Assembly (NCBI RefSeq): GCF_022201045.2
Contig: NC_068560.1
Location: 27,111,501 to 27,175,500, forward strand
From: Citrus sinensis
Taxonomy: Eukaryota > Streptophyta > Magnoliopsida > Sapindales > Rutaceae
DNA: 64,000 nt
Direction of reading: 5' to 3'
Positions 21,367 to 33,416 of this stretch are shown in pieces (position 1 is the stretch's first letter; each line of letters opens with the position of its first letter). A program made the position numbers and the translations under genes. The notes beneath the pieces are model-generated. The model saw nothing but the letters and a program-made list of their open reading frames with translations. It did not search any database and was not told the DNA's origin.

Positions 21367-23390
21367 ATGGAGCCAATTGCGCCCGGTACACCTCCATACT
21401 TCAAAAATTATCTCAATACCCTAAAATCTATTTTTGCCGAAATTTTCATCGATACCCTTTAAAAACGAATAGGAAATTACTAAGCTATCCTCATTTTAAA
21501 ACATTTCAACTCAACGGACAGCACCTCTCCCATTCTCTACTGAAGCAAACAAACACTCATCTGCTGCAATTCCCTCCATTATCAAAACTCAAACAAACAA
21601 ACACTGCAATTCTCTCACTGGCATCACCTCTACTGAAACAAACATTCATTCTCCATATATGGTAAATCGAACTTCAACACGAGCAAACTAAGCCTGAGAA
21701 GGAGAAGCTGCCACAACTGAGAAAGTGAAGCATAGTTCGTCACTACATAATCGCCGGAGAGAGTTGATCATTTACTGCAAAATTGTTAGAATGTAACTAG
21801 TTGAGACAAATAATTCCATGTAATTAGTTTTCTTGTTAATATTCAAGGGAAAAAAATAAAAAGTTAGGGTTTTATATTGAAAAAATAGATTAATTAGTTG
21901 TGGGTCTCTCATAACATGTTCGAAAATAAATTTCTAGTTGTTTTGCTGCATGCAAATTGTGAAAAATTAATGGATTGTGCTGATTATAATTTTGTTATGT
22001 AACACAAGATTTGGTCGTGTAAGGTTATGTAAGATTCAAGGTTGTGTTTTACACGACCTTCATGTATTGCACGATTACACGACCTTCATGTATTACACGT
22101 TTACACGACCTTCATGTATTGCATGTTTATACGACCTTCATGTATTATACAATTATACGATCTTCTTGTATTACACAATTACACGACCTTCAATTCCACA
22201 TTTTGTTTCTTGTCAATAGAAACTGCACATTACATTTAGTTTAATTAGGCTCACAATAAATTGGAATTGTGCATATACATTTACCTTGTGAAATGTCATT
22301 AGTTAGAGAGATTCTTAATTTCCAATTATAAGTCATGGTAAGTCATAATATGTCTAGTTATGAGTGAAAATATTTTATCACTGCGAATGGTGTTCTTATG
22401 TGTATAACATTACATTAATTTCCTATAGCTGATATTTTTTTTCTTAATTGATTTCATGGATTAATTATATGCAGGCATTCCTCATGTATGCTTGTATGCT
22501 TGGCCAGAGGAAGAAAGCACTTTGAAGATAAAAAGAAAAAGAAAAAAAACTTTTTAAATGGTTGTAATATGTTTAATTGCGATTTTAAAATTACACGAAT
22601 TTTCCATTAATCATTAGATTAATTTAGTTCTTTAAAGACTTAATTTGTGCTAAGAATTTATATTTGCTGCTATGCAGAAAATGTCAATGAAAATTATTAA
22701 AAAAAGAAGTGAAATTAAATTGGAATTTAAAAAAATTCCACATCATCATTGGTTTGAATTGTAACTGGTGGCATAGGATCAGATGTCTTAAGTTTGAACT
22801 TCGTTGTGATTTCGAATTCCGAAGTATTTATATCAATAACTTCAGCTATCTTCTCCACCAATGCAGCATATATTGTCGATCGTGGTATCATTATCCCTTT
22901 AGCCTTTGAACTTTTGAACTTATACTCGTCATTTTGTTTAATCTATTCACCATTGAAGAGAATAGACACACGTACCAAAACCATATCTGATGATACAATA
23001 AAAACAATAATATTAAATTTCATATACAAGTAACTACACGACCTACATGACCCATATGACTATATTACTTACACAACTTACACGACTATATTTCTTACGT
23101 GACTTACACGACTATATTTCTTACATGACCTACACGACTTACACGACTATATTACTTACACGACCTACATGACTAACTATATGACGTACACGGTATCAAA
23201 AGAATGCACGACTCGAAATATTTTCGTCATAAATAAGTTATATTGCTGAAAAAAATAATTAAACAACCTACATTGCATATATTTCTACGTATAAGAAAAA
23301 ATGGTGAAAATAAAATATTGTAATGTGAGGAAAATTTCTAAATTTTCCTAAAAATTAAAAAATTTAAAACCCAACAACATTAACATACCT
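21367..23390 (-). mobile_element. MULE-derived internal segment, left arm
   Basis: About 2.0 kb, repeated in inverted orientation at 23711-25711. On the minus strand (23033 to about 22700) it carries the same transposase-N-terminus-like frame as the right arm, but broken by a stop (TAG for the W of NGEW). It contains runs of TACACGACC/TTCATGTATT units (about 22045-22190) and GACTACACGACTTA-like units (23036-23190), the latter matching the telomere-side array of the other arm. Confidence 0.65.
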
Positions 23391-23710
23391 TATTGGGTTG
23401 TTTAATAAGCAATGCACCTTTAAAGAAAGAGTGGGTGTTAAAGAAATAAATACATAATTGTATTTGTGTAAGAAGTTATGAGAGATTTTGAGAGATTCTA
23501 AGAGATTTTGAAAGAATCGGCAGCAAAAATAGATTTAGGTTAAAGAAATGAGGAAAGAAATATGAAGAGAATTCATTGAGTGCATTTGATGCATTCATTA
23601 AAGGTATTTCCGACTTTGCTCACATTTGTTAGGGTATCCATGAAAACCAAAAAGGGAGGGGGTATTTAAATAATTTTAAAACTATTAAAGGGTATTTAAT
23701 TAAAAACCCC
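23391..23710 (-). repeat. MULE-type terminal inverted repeat (central copy)
   Basis: Reverse complement of 21063-21366. It is the spacer between the two 2-kb inverted arms, flanked on both sides by sequence reading toward CAACATTAACATA. Confidence 0.7.
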
Positions 23711-25711
23711 TAAGATATGTTAATGTTGTTGGGTTTTAAATTTTTTAATTTTTAGGAAAATTTAGAAATTTTCCTCACATTACAATGTTTTATTTTCACA
23801 ATTTTTTCTTATACGTAGAAATATATGCAATGTAGGTTGTTTAATTATTTTTTTCAGCAATATAACTTATTTATGGCAAAAATATTTCGACTCGTGCATT
23901 CTTTTGATACCGTGTACGTCATATAGTTAGTCATGTAGGTCGTGTAAGTAATATAGTCGTGTAAGTCGTGTAGGTCATGTAAGAAATATAATCGTGTAGG
24001 TCATGTAAGAAATATAGTCGTGTAAGTCGTGTAGGTCATGTAGGTCGTGTAGTTACTTGTATATGAAATTTAATATTATTATTTTTATTGCATCATCAGA
24101 TATGATTTTGGTACGTGTGTCTATTCTCTTCAATGGTGAATGGATTGAGCAAAATGACGAGTATAAGTTCAAAGGTTCAAAGGCTAAAGGGATAATGATA
24201 CCACGATCGACAACATATGTCGCATTGGTGGAGAAGATAACTGAAGTTATTGATATAGATACTTCGGAATTCGAAATCACAATGAAGTTCAAACTTAAGA
24301 CATATGATCTTATACCACCAGTTACAATTCAAACCAATGATGATGTGGAATTTTTTTAGATTCCAATTTAATTTCACTTCTTTTTTTAATAATTTTCATT
24401 GACATTTTCTGCATAGCAGCAAATATAAATTCTTAGCACAAATTAAGTCTTTAAAGAACTAAATTAATCTAATGATTAATGGAAAAATTCGTGTAATTTT
24501 AAAGTCGCAATTAAACATATTACAGCCATTTAAAAAGTTTTTTTCTTTTTTTTTTTATCTTCAAAGTGCTTCCTTCCTCTGGCCAAGCATACAAGCATAC
24601 ATAAGGAATGTCTGCATATAATTAATCTATGAAATCAATTAAGAAAAAAAAATATCAGCTATAGGAAATTAATGTAATGTTATACACATAAGAACACCAT
24701 TCGCAGTGATAAAATATTTTCACTCATAACTAGACATATCATGACTTACCATGACTTATAATTGGAAATTAAGAATCTCTCTAACTAATGACATTTCACA
24801 AGGTAAAGGTATATGCACAATTCGAATTTATTGTGAGCCTAATTAAACTAAATGTAATGTGCAGATTCTATTGACAAGAAACAAAATGTGGAATTGAAGG
24901 TCGTGTAATTGTGTAATACAAAAAGATCGTATAATTGTATAATACATGAAGGTCGTATAAACATGCAATACATGAAGGTCGTGTAATCGTGCAATACATG
25001 AAGGTCATGTAATCGTGCAATATATGAAGGTCGTGTAAAACACAACCTTGAATCTTACATAACCTTACACGACCAAATCTTGTGTTACATAACAAAATTA
25101 TAATCAGTACAATCCATTAATTTTTCACAATTTGCATGCAGCAAAACAACTAAAAATTTGTTTTCGAACATGTTATGAGAGACCCACAACTAATTAATTT
25201 ATTTTTTCAATATAAAACCCTAACTTTTTGTTTTTTTTCCCTTGAATATTAACAAGAAAACTAATTACATAGAATTATTTGTCTCAACTAGTTACATTCT
25301 GACAATTTTGCAGCAAATAATCAACTCTCTCCGGCGATTATGTAGTGATGAACTATGCTTCACTTTCTCAGTTGTGGCAGCTTCCCCTTCTCGGGCTTAG
25401 TTTGCTCGTGTTGAAGTTCGATTTACCATGTATGGAGAATGAATGTTTGTTTCGGTAGAGGTGATGCCGGTGAGGGAATTGCAGTATTTGTTTGTTTGAG
25501 TTTGATAATGGAGGGAATTGCAGCAGATGAGTGTTTGTTTGCTTCAGTAGAGAAGGGAGAGGTGATGTCCGTTGAGTTGAAATGTTTTAAAATAAGGATA
25601 GTTTGGTAATTTTTTAGCAATTTTGAAAGGGTATCGATGAAAATTTTAGCAAAAATAAATTTTAGGGTATTGAGATAATTTTTGAAGTATGGAGATGTAC
25701 CCGGCGCAATT
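23711..25711 (+). mobile_element. MULE-derived internal segment, right (inverted) arm
   Basis: Reverse complement of 21367-23390 with scattered base differences, e.g. in the frame at 24053-24377 against 22709-23033. Those differences show that the two arms are separate old copies. The arm ends about 25711 (GCGCAATTGGC), immediately before ERCC1 copy B. It contains the tandem GTCGTGTAAGT / GTCATGTAGG units (23935-24055) and the GGTCGTGTAAT-type array at 24900-25075. Confidence 0.65.
24102..24359 (+). CDS. MULE transposase N-terminal fragment
   Basis: An 85-residue frame starting MILVRVSILFNGEW with SKAKGIMIPRSTTYVALVEK and ending in a hydrophobic TNDDVEFF. This is the small N-terminal domain that precedes the transposase in many plant Mutator-like elements (family knowledge, not a search). 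The frame stops at TAG right after DDVEFF and no catalytic or SWIM zinc-finger part follows. It is therefore a remnant of an element gene rather than a working transposase. The start was taken at the second ATG, following a possible splice acceptor (CATCAG). Confidence 0.5.
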   Translation: MILVRVSILFNGEWIEQNDEYKFKGSKAKGIMIPRSTTYVALVEKITEVIDIDTSEFEITMKFKLKTYDLIPPVTIQTNDDVEFF

Positions 25712-25752
25712 GGCACTTCCTTCCCTGCAGACCAAAATAACAGAAGAAACTT

Positions 25753-28700
25753 GATGGAAAAACGAAGAACAAAACCATAAATCCGCAAAAGCACGGCCTC
25801 CCCAAACCAAGAAAAAAAACAATAATCACGATACCTTCATACCAAGAAGTGATAAATTCAACAAACCCACTACAAAATCTCTTCACCCCATCTCAGTCTT
25901 TCTCTCAAGCCTTCTCTTTCATCAAATCCTCTTGAGTTTTACAACCCTCCTCCTCCTTCCGCTAAACCACCCACCACTTCCTAGAATCCCACTTCAAGGT
26001 TTCTTCTTTATTTTAAAAAAAAATTATTGATGCTGATTTTTTTTTTTTTTTGGGTTTATGTGAATTGTGAGTTTGTTTGTTTATTACAGTCAAGGTGGTG
26101 AACAGATTGTTGGGACTGCTTCAGCTTTAGCTTCTTCGTCACAGTCTATTCAGAGCCGTAATGCAATTCTTGTTAGTCACAGTCAGGTGAGGTTGTTTAT
26201 TTGTTCATTTAATTTGTATAAAAGATCCTATTTTTGTTGTGTTCCCTTGTGTTTCTTGAGCATATTGAGAGAAAAGCTAGCTAAAAACTGAAAACGTGGG
26301 TTCCAACTTAGCTTATTGGCTATGTGTACATGACTTTTTTTTTTTTTTTTTTTGTAGGTTGGAGTTTTTTAGACCTTGGAGTGAGCCCCTCTATTTATAT
26401 AGCTTCTGGAATTTTTGCGACTTTTTTCTAGTGCATGTAAAATCTTGGAATCGACGGTGCGCTCTCATTGGCTTTTACATTTTTTCTCGTCAAAATGTAA
26501 ACTTCTTAGGAGTTATGTTTGTGTTCCAGTGAACTTGTTAGTTAGTAGTGGTTCAGATTGAATAAATTTTGATTTGCAAAAAATTAGCTCAAGTCTGAAA
26601 GTTCTTTTATCCATATGCAGAAGGGAAATCCCTTGCTTAAGCATATAAGAAATATGAGATGGGCTTTTGCGGATGTTGTTTGTGGCTACTTGCTTGGGCA
26701 GAACTCATGTGCCCTTTATCTAAGGTTTGAACTTCTAAACAATGTCTTCCTTCTCATTCTGTGTAAACATGATGAAAATGTTTTTGTGCTACATATTTCA
26801 CATCCAATAGTTAAACTACTGATAAAGATAACCTGCCATGTAGTCGGTCTGTTTCCACTAGTATTATGAATCAGCAAAGTTTCTTAGTTATTGGTTAATT
26901 GTTGAAGTAGAATAATTGACAATCCGTCCAAATTGATGGTTTTGCTAAGCGAAATCCAGTTTAGATCGTACTTTTATGCTTAAAAAGATTGATATTTAGT
27001 CTTGCTTGCACACCTGCACTTCAGTTCATGATGCTTTCTATCCTGTGATATATATGTTTTTATGCTGCATTTTCGTTTTTCATTGGAATTAATAAGTAAA
27101 GGATGATATATGTGCTGTGGCATAACTCATCTAGCAATTTATGCGTAAAATAATCTGCTTGGCTTGTGTTAAACATCTTGTTGATATTTGTATCAATTGC
27201 AATTGAAATATGCTCTTATGCACCAAAATTCATCAAATTAGTTGCTTGGTACAGTCTTCGGTATCATCTGCTGCATCCAGATTACCTATACCATCGTATA
27301 AGGGAATTACAAAAGAACTTCATGTTACGCTTTGTTTTATGCCATGTTGATGTGGTAAGCATCTCTTGTCAATTGACAATCTATTCATGCCTTTCTAGGT
27401 ATTCGACTGGATTAATCATTTTAAATGATATTTGGAATCCATAAAAGCAATAATAAGTTCTGTCATTTGCATGTTTATTTATTATTTTCAGTGTATGAGA
27501 TGAAGGATATATTGCTCTTTTTCTTATTGGTTTCAGGAGGATGTAGTTAAGCCTTTACTCAAAGTTACTAAGACAACACTGCTTCATGATTGTACCCTGT
27601 TATGTGCTTGGAGGTAAATTTTTAATTTTTTTAATTTCCTTTTCTGTTTAGTAAGTAGAAATAAGATTATGTCAAGATATTGTTTGTGGAATTGGGACTT
27701 CAACACTGCTGTCACTGTTTGATACTGTTTACTTCCTTTTTATGATGGCAATGTAGTAAGATTGTGTATATACTTTCTAAATCTTCTGTTTGACAATGTG
27801 CTCTTGTGGTTTTTATGCACTTTTGGGACTTGATGTTGTTTATGAAGTTGGACTATTTTTTGTTTCAAGGGACTTGTTTATGATAAAAATTAAGAAACAT
27901 GTTTATTGGGGTTGGACTGGGCTAAATATGGTTTTTCATTGACCAAATTTTCAAAATTGTTTGTTTGTAGCTAGGAGGAATGTGGTTGCTACTTGGAGAC
28001 TATAAAAGTCTATGAAAACAAGCAAGCAGACCTTATCCAAGGCCAATTGGATACCGACTATTTATCGCAGGTCTCTTAACTTCTGAGGTTTCTGGCACTC
28101 AATAAATTTATGTTTACATTGGCAAAAATCGGATCTTCAAGGACAAATAGCTAGTGCGTTAACAATTCCTAGTTTTTTGCAGTGATTAATCTGAGACTGT
28201 GCCTTTTGATGTAGCTAACCCATGCCCTCACATCTGTTTGGAGTGTTAACAAGACTGATGTTGTCACCCTAGAGTCTACTTTTGGGGTATGCTTCCTTTC
28301 TTTATTCACAAGTCCATGTGCTTGGGGGTTGTATTGAAAGTATATGTTCCTATGGGCCTAATGGACATGTTTTTTGCTGTCTGTTTCGCATATCATGGAT
28401 GCATCAATGGAAGACCTGGCTGGTTGCCCTGGCATAGTAGAGCGCAAGGTATTCTGTTCATCTCCAAAGAGAGACGTGTCATTTGATGGAATTTTGTCCT
28501 TCTATTCTGTGATGCACTTCTGTATACTATTATGTGTCGTAAATAAAGGGTTCCATATTATTAAACCTACTTTTTCATTATGTTCCTGGATCAGGTTAAA
28601 TGCTTGTATGACACTTTTCATGAACCATTTAAGCGTGTAGTTTCCCATCACCCTCCTATTCCAGAAACTCCTTCCCTGAAGGATGTCGAACCTTCCTCCG

Positions 28701-28917
28701 TGAATGAAGTAACAAAAGTGAAGAAAGACACAGAAGAACGTAAACAAAACGTAGGAAGAAAGAACCGGAATTAGCTGTTAAGTCAGCCCTATCTGCTGCA
28801 TTTTCCATTTATGCTGATAAGATGGGTGAGAAGAAAAACAGTTCATCTCAGGTAGGGGAAAATAGTGCTTCGAAATCAGGTGCTGAAAATAACAATTCTG
28901 GTAAACGGGACAGCTAA
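25753..28917 (+). pseudogene. ERCC1: ERCC1-like pseudogene, copy B (all exons, multiple lesions)
   Basis: Nine exon-like blocks in the order of plant ERCC1: N-terminal exon about 25753-25998, 26090-26186, 26621-26724, 27255-27354, 27538-27613, 27971-28070, 28215-28286, 28380-28448, 28595-28917. Lesions visible: an extra T near 25932 and a TAG at 25982-25984 in exon 1; TAG at 27972-27974 at the start of exon 6 (copy A has TTG); the acceptor of exon 8 is CTG instead of CAG (28377-28379); GIG of the HhH motif is GIV in exon 8; a frameshift after 28730 in the last exon. Copy A has intact bases at every 3' site. The promoter side is the MULE inverted repeat ending at 25711. ERCC1 function must come from another locus. 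Confidence 0.9.
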
Positions 28918-30012
28918 GTGATCATTCTCTATCCTCCAGAATTCACAATAACCTTAAAAGCAAGAAACTGGAACGAGAATTGCTGAGAATAGATCAAGCA
29001 TCCTTGCGAAAGAGGCAATGGCAGCAGAACTAACACACTCATTAACAATGCATATTAACTAACACACTCATTAACAATGCATATTTACAGGCTTCTCTGT
29101 CCTCCCCATTTAGATGATGTTGGAGGAGGAGGCAGGAAATTCTTTACCTAATTCTGTGCACCTAGTAAGATTCTTTACCTTTAGGGTTGAGAAACTCTGC
29201 ACACCAGACCTTAATTTATATGTATGTATAAATTTTTGTAGTAGCTATTACAATATCAATGGATTCTCTGAAGCTGCACAGTTTAACCCATTGTCTGAAT
29301 CATGGTGAAGATTTGTTGAATTAGAATTTGCCACATCATAGTAATCAACCACAAGTTTTTCCAGAATAAATTGGCAACATTACAGTTGGACCTTCTTCTG
29401 ATAAAGCCCATCTTTACAGAAAGCTTCACATAATTGCATTTTGATTCTGTTCTTATCCTGACTATGAATGAAAGTGATGGGCTAGCTACAGCATTGAAAT
29501 TTGCTGGAATCTTGATAACTTACAGCTATCACCATATAATCTTTCTAGTACAATAGACGTTTGTAATTTTCCTTTTTTTTTTTTTTTTTTTTTGTCCTTT
29601 TAACATTCTCTGTCGGACTTGCATTGCATGTTTCTTTAACTTTCTCCAGCATTTTCTAATGTCATTTTCTCTTCCTGGTGTATATACTGTCTGCATGCGA
29701 AAAAAAGTTATTCTCAGTGCAAATTTCTCGAAAAAAGAAACATGCAAGTGCTGGTTAACATAATATATGACAAGATTCTTTTCTGAAGATTCGTTCTGTC
29801 AAAGTTTGAGCCAATAAGATAGTGATGATCCAATTGGACTGCTAGTTGCCTCTTTGTTCTCGTTTTTTATATGCAGATCATGAACGATTTTTTATTCTGA
29901 ATTTTGTGTCCCAAGAAGACTAACTAGAAAATTACTTTGCTTCCTATTCACTCATGGAATTCTGTATTAGGTTTTTCGGGAGACGCGGCTTTTGACCCAT
30001 AGTTGCCATGAA
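28918..30012. other. ERCC1 copy B 3' flank (uninterrupted paralogue)
   Basis: Collinear with 6698-6805 plus 8152-9190. It shows the empty target site of the solo LTR at about 29012-29020. A 27-base block (TAACACACTCATTAACAATG plus CATATT) is locally duplicated at 29030-29087. No gene. Confidence 0.6.
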
Positions 30013-30075
30013 ATAGAGTGAAAAGTAACTAATAAGTGATTGTGATTATAAAAAGTAATTATATGGTTATAAAAA

Positions 30076-30262
30076 GAGTAATAATATAATTACAAACTCT
30101 TATATAAATTTATTTTGTACAAACTGATGTGGCATGATAAGATTGGTTGAATTAAATATCACTTGACCTATATGATTTGTTTTTATTATTTTATATTTTC
30201 ATTCAACCAATAAATTAATGATACATCAGTTTGTACAAGAGTTTGTAGTTGTATCATTACTC
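30076..30262. mobile_element. Short MITE with about 60-bp inverted ends
   Basis: The left end GAGTAATAATATAATTACAA ... TTGTACAAACTGATGT mirrors the right end ACATCAGTTTGTACAAGAGT ... GTATCATTACTC. It is non-coding, about 187 bp, with an AT-rich centre including TTGGTTGAAT in inverted form. I know this end type from other plant genomes but cannot assign the family here. Confidence 0.6.
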
Positions 30263-30551
30263 AACTAAAAATATTTACCAAATATATCTTAACTGTTGTA
30301 CTTTTAAAATTAAGCTGAATGCTGAAATATGACATTTATTAACAAGCTCCCCTATTTAGTTTTTCTTATATACTTGTATGATCAAGTTATTACTAAATTA
30401 ACAAAACGTTTCTACAGAGAAACTGAAAAGAAATAACAAAAGCCATCAATTTTATTCTTCATTGTGACATTATGTAGGATGCCTTTCTGTGAGGTCCAAT
30501 TGCATGAATTGAAATAGTAACGGGGCATAATTTCCAGATGCCACAGAGTTT

Positions 30552-33416
30552 CTAATGCCTAGGACTAGGTGTTTGATGCTGAAATCTGGAGGAACCAAAG
30601 GAAATTGCACCCGCAGCATTGTTCTTCACTAGAGGGATCAATGATTGGACCACATCTGTCATTAGCGGCCGATAAGCTGCTTCTGGTTGCACACACACGG
30701 CTGCAATTGCAGCTATCTACATAATGATTTCAACAAGGAAAAAAAAAAGATTTGATCAGATTGGATTTTTCTATTAACAAAAATAGTTAAAGCAATAGGG
30801 AATTAAGCTGACCTGAATCAAATCCTTCTTTGGGTACTGGCCTTGTAGTGATGGATCAACCATTTCCACTGCTTCTTCTCTGCTAGTTAATCTTGGAAGA
30901 GCCTGCAAAATTTATTGGATTCGAAGTTAAAAATTCTTCAGAATTTTTAACTTGAATTTCATTTTTACATAAAATTATGGCAATGCATTTTGGCAACCAC
31001 TACTAACCCATGAAACGAGAACGTGTTCTCCAGGAGGCCTATTGGGATCAACTGGTACACGGCCTGTTAAAAGCTCTAAAAGAACCACACCATAACTATA
31101 AACATCTGATTTTGTAGTAAGCTTCCCTGTAGAAGCATACCTGCATTTACATGAACCAAAGTTTCTCAACATTAGAAGTGATCAAGAAGAGTATTTTCAT
31201 ATGATTTCTACTCACTTAAATTAGGACCCCTAAGCAACTGTTGTGTTTCAACTTAATTTTAAAAGAATAATAGTTAATGTGTTTGATATTCATTTTGGAA
31301 CAACAATGTGGATTAAAAGTCAATTAGACCCCGTCTAATGTAAATTGACTCTGATGTTACAAACTTACTATACAATGTGTTCCTAAAATATAAAAAAATA
31401 TTTGGAACACAAGATGTAGTAAAATGTAACGTTGGAGCCGATTTAACAACTTGCATATTGTCCAGGATTAAGGCATTTAATAATAAAATGATAGTAAGTC
31501 TAATGGGGTGCGTACTTGCTTGTGACAGACAGCATATTTATTTGAATGTTAAATGATAAACTGATAATGCAAGTATGAAACTCGAGTGCACATGATAGAT
31601 GATGGAGCACACTCACTCTGGAGCAAGGTATCCAGTGGTCCCCAGTACACGCGTTGAAATCTGACCATTGATCTTATCAGAAACCATCTTGGCCAATCCA
31701 AAATCAGTCACCTTGGCTCTGAAGTTTTGGTCCAGTAGAACATTGGAGCACTTAAAATCACGGTGGATCACAGGTGGCGTTGCCTGCTCGTGAAGGAACT
31801 CAAGGGCCCTAGCACAATCTAGGGCTATGATCAAGCGAGTCCCCCAATCCAACGGCTGATATCGGTTGTTGTGGCGGTGAAGATGTTGTTGGAGAGTACC
31901 ATTTGGCATGTATTCAGATATTAGAAGCCTGTGATTTTGGTCAGCACAATAGCCAAGTAGCTCCACCAATTGAGGAGAATGCAAGCGGCTTAACAAATCA
32001 ACCTACATTAGACAACTTGTTATTTGTCTTTGCACCCGTGAGCAAGTTTGAATTAGAAGCCATATATACTTTAGAAAAGTTAATGATTAGATAAATAAAC
32101 AATTTGAGTGAGAGAGAAGAGTTTCTAAGTCAACTCTATTTTTAGTTGCTTAAATCATAATCAACATGATTAGAAACTAGAAAGTCAAAATTAACATACG
32201 AGTGCCTTTTTTAAATGAGACCAGACTACCTTACAACTGTTGTTATTTGTTTGTTACAACGGTGAGCCACCCCCCCCCCCCCCAAATTAGTTATCTAAAT
32301 TTTTTTGTTAAACTTCCTTAATTGTACATTAGACTCATTAAATTTTATATTACAACAACTCTTATAACTGTAATGAAAATTTTAAGAAACATACAGAATA
32401 ATTATGACCAATAATAACGAAATTTTTTTGAGATTTTGCATCATAAATATGAAATGAAGAAAGAGTTACATTAATTGTGAGATTGTTTACATTGTCAAGA
32501 GTGGAAAGAGTGAACATTTGATCCAGAAACCTCCAATTATAAGCATATTTTTATTAGAATTAACATTGATTTTTATTGAGATTTGTAATGCACGATATAT
32601 ATTAAGAGGAAGAAAAAGCAAGAAAGGAATAAACGAAGGAAACAAAGAGAGAGATAGAGAGAGAGAGAGAGAGCAAATGAATACAAATAGATAGTAAATG
32701 AAGTCACAATCTCACACTCACCTCCATTCTGAAGGCACGTTCCCTTTGCTTTCCATCTCTGTGCAACTTCTTAATGGCAGCCACTGTCCCATCACTTAAT
32801 ACTCCTTTGTACACAACCCCAAAGCCTCCATTTCCAATCACATTGCCCTCGCTAAAATTCTCTGTGGCCGTTTCCAATTCCTTGTATGTGAAAACTTGTA
32901 CTACTCCTTTATCTCTCACATAATTATAAGCAGTAGTTGGAGCAGCAGGTAGCACATTGTTACTCCTTACATGACCCCCATTAAAACACCCTCCTTTAAC
33001 ATCTACAACAATGTTGGAGCATACCCAGATCAAAATTTTGCATTAATTTTACAAATAATAACTAAGAATAAGAAATGGTATTAGTTATTACCTGGGCTAC
33101 AGGTTGAGTTGATGGTCATGTGAGCAATGAACCTACTGCTGCCACTTTTATTGTCTTTGAAGCTGCTGCCATGGCTATCTTCTGAGGATGATTTAAGTCT
33201 TCTGAGCATTAGTACAAGAAGAAGCAATGCTACTAACACGATGACTGAGATGACTGAGACAATGATAATGATAATGGAATGAAAAGAAAGAATGGCATGG
33301 CGATGAACATGTGACTGATCAGAAATTGAGCTGTTATGAAGATAATGCTTATGATGAGTATGGCTGCTTTTAGCATCTGGTGCAATTGCAGTACCGTTGC
33401 TAGTTTCCATAAGCAT
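30552..33416 (-). CDS. Receptor-like Ser/Thr kinase (At3g58690-like)
   Basis: Six exons, all with GT/AG sites and consistent phase: 33092-33416, 32722-33002, 31617-32002, 31008-31140, 30813-30902, 30552-30716; 459 residues. The N-terminus is short, His/Ser-rich and without a signal peptide. A single membrane segment follows ([20 protein letters not shown], about residues 46-70), then a cytoplasmic kinase: [11 protein letters not shown] (glycine loop), AAIKKL (catalytic Lys), [10 protein letters not shown] (HRD, so an RD kinase), TDFGLAK, GYLAPE, and [19 protein letters not shown]. All catalytic residues are present. The C-terminal tail is short. The closest match I recall is Arabidopsis At3g58690, whose ligand is unknown. 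A second ATG two codons in may be the real start. Upstream (33420-33470) is a GA-rich leader. Confidence 0.92.

Noticed and set aside
22042..22244. Repetitive HDLHVLH-type peptide as a coding repeat protein
   Set aside because: Three overlapping frames are open at once over a TACACGACCTTCATG-type DNA repeat inside a MULE segment.
21063..25711. Large inverted repeat as an assembly artefact
   Set aside because: The two arms differ at scattered bases and one arm has a stop in the transposase-like frame that the other lacks, so they are distinct sequences.
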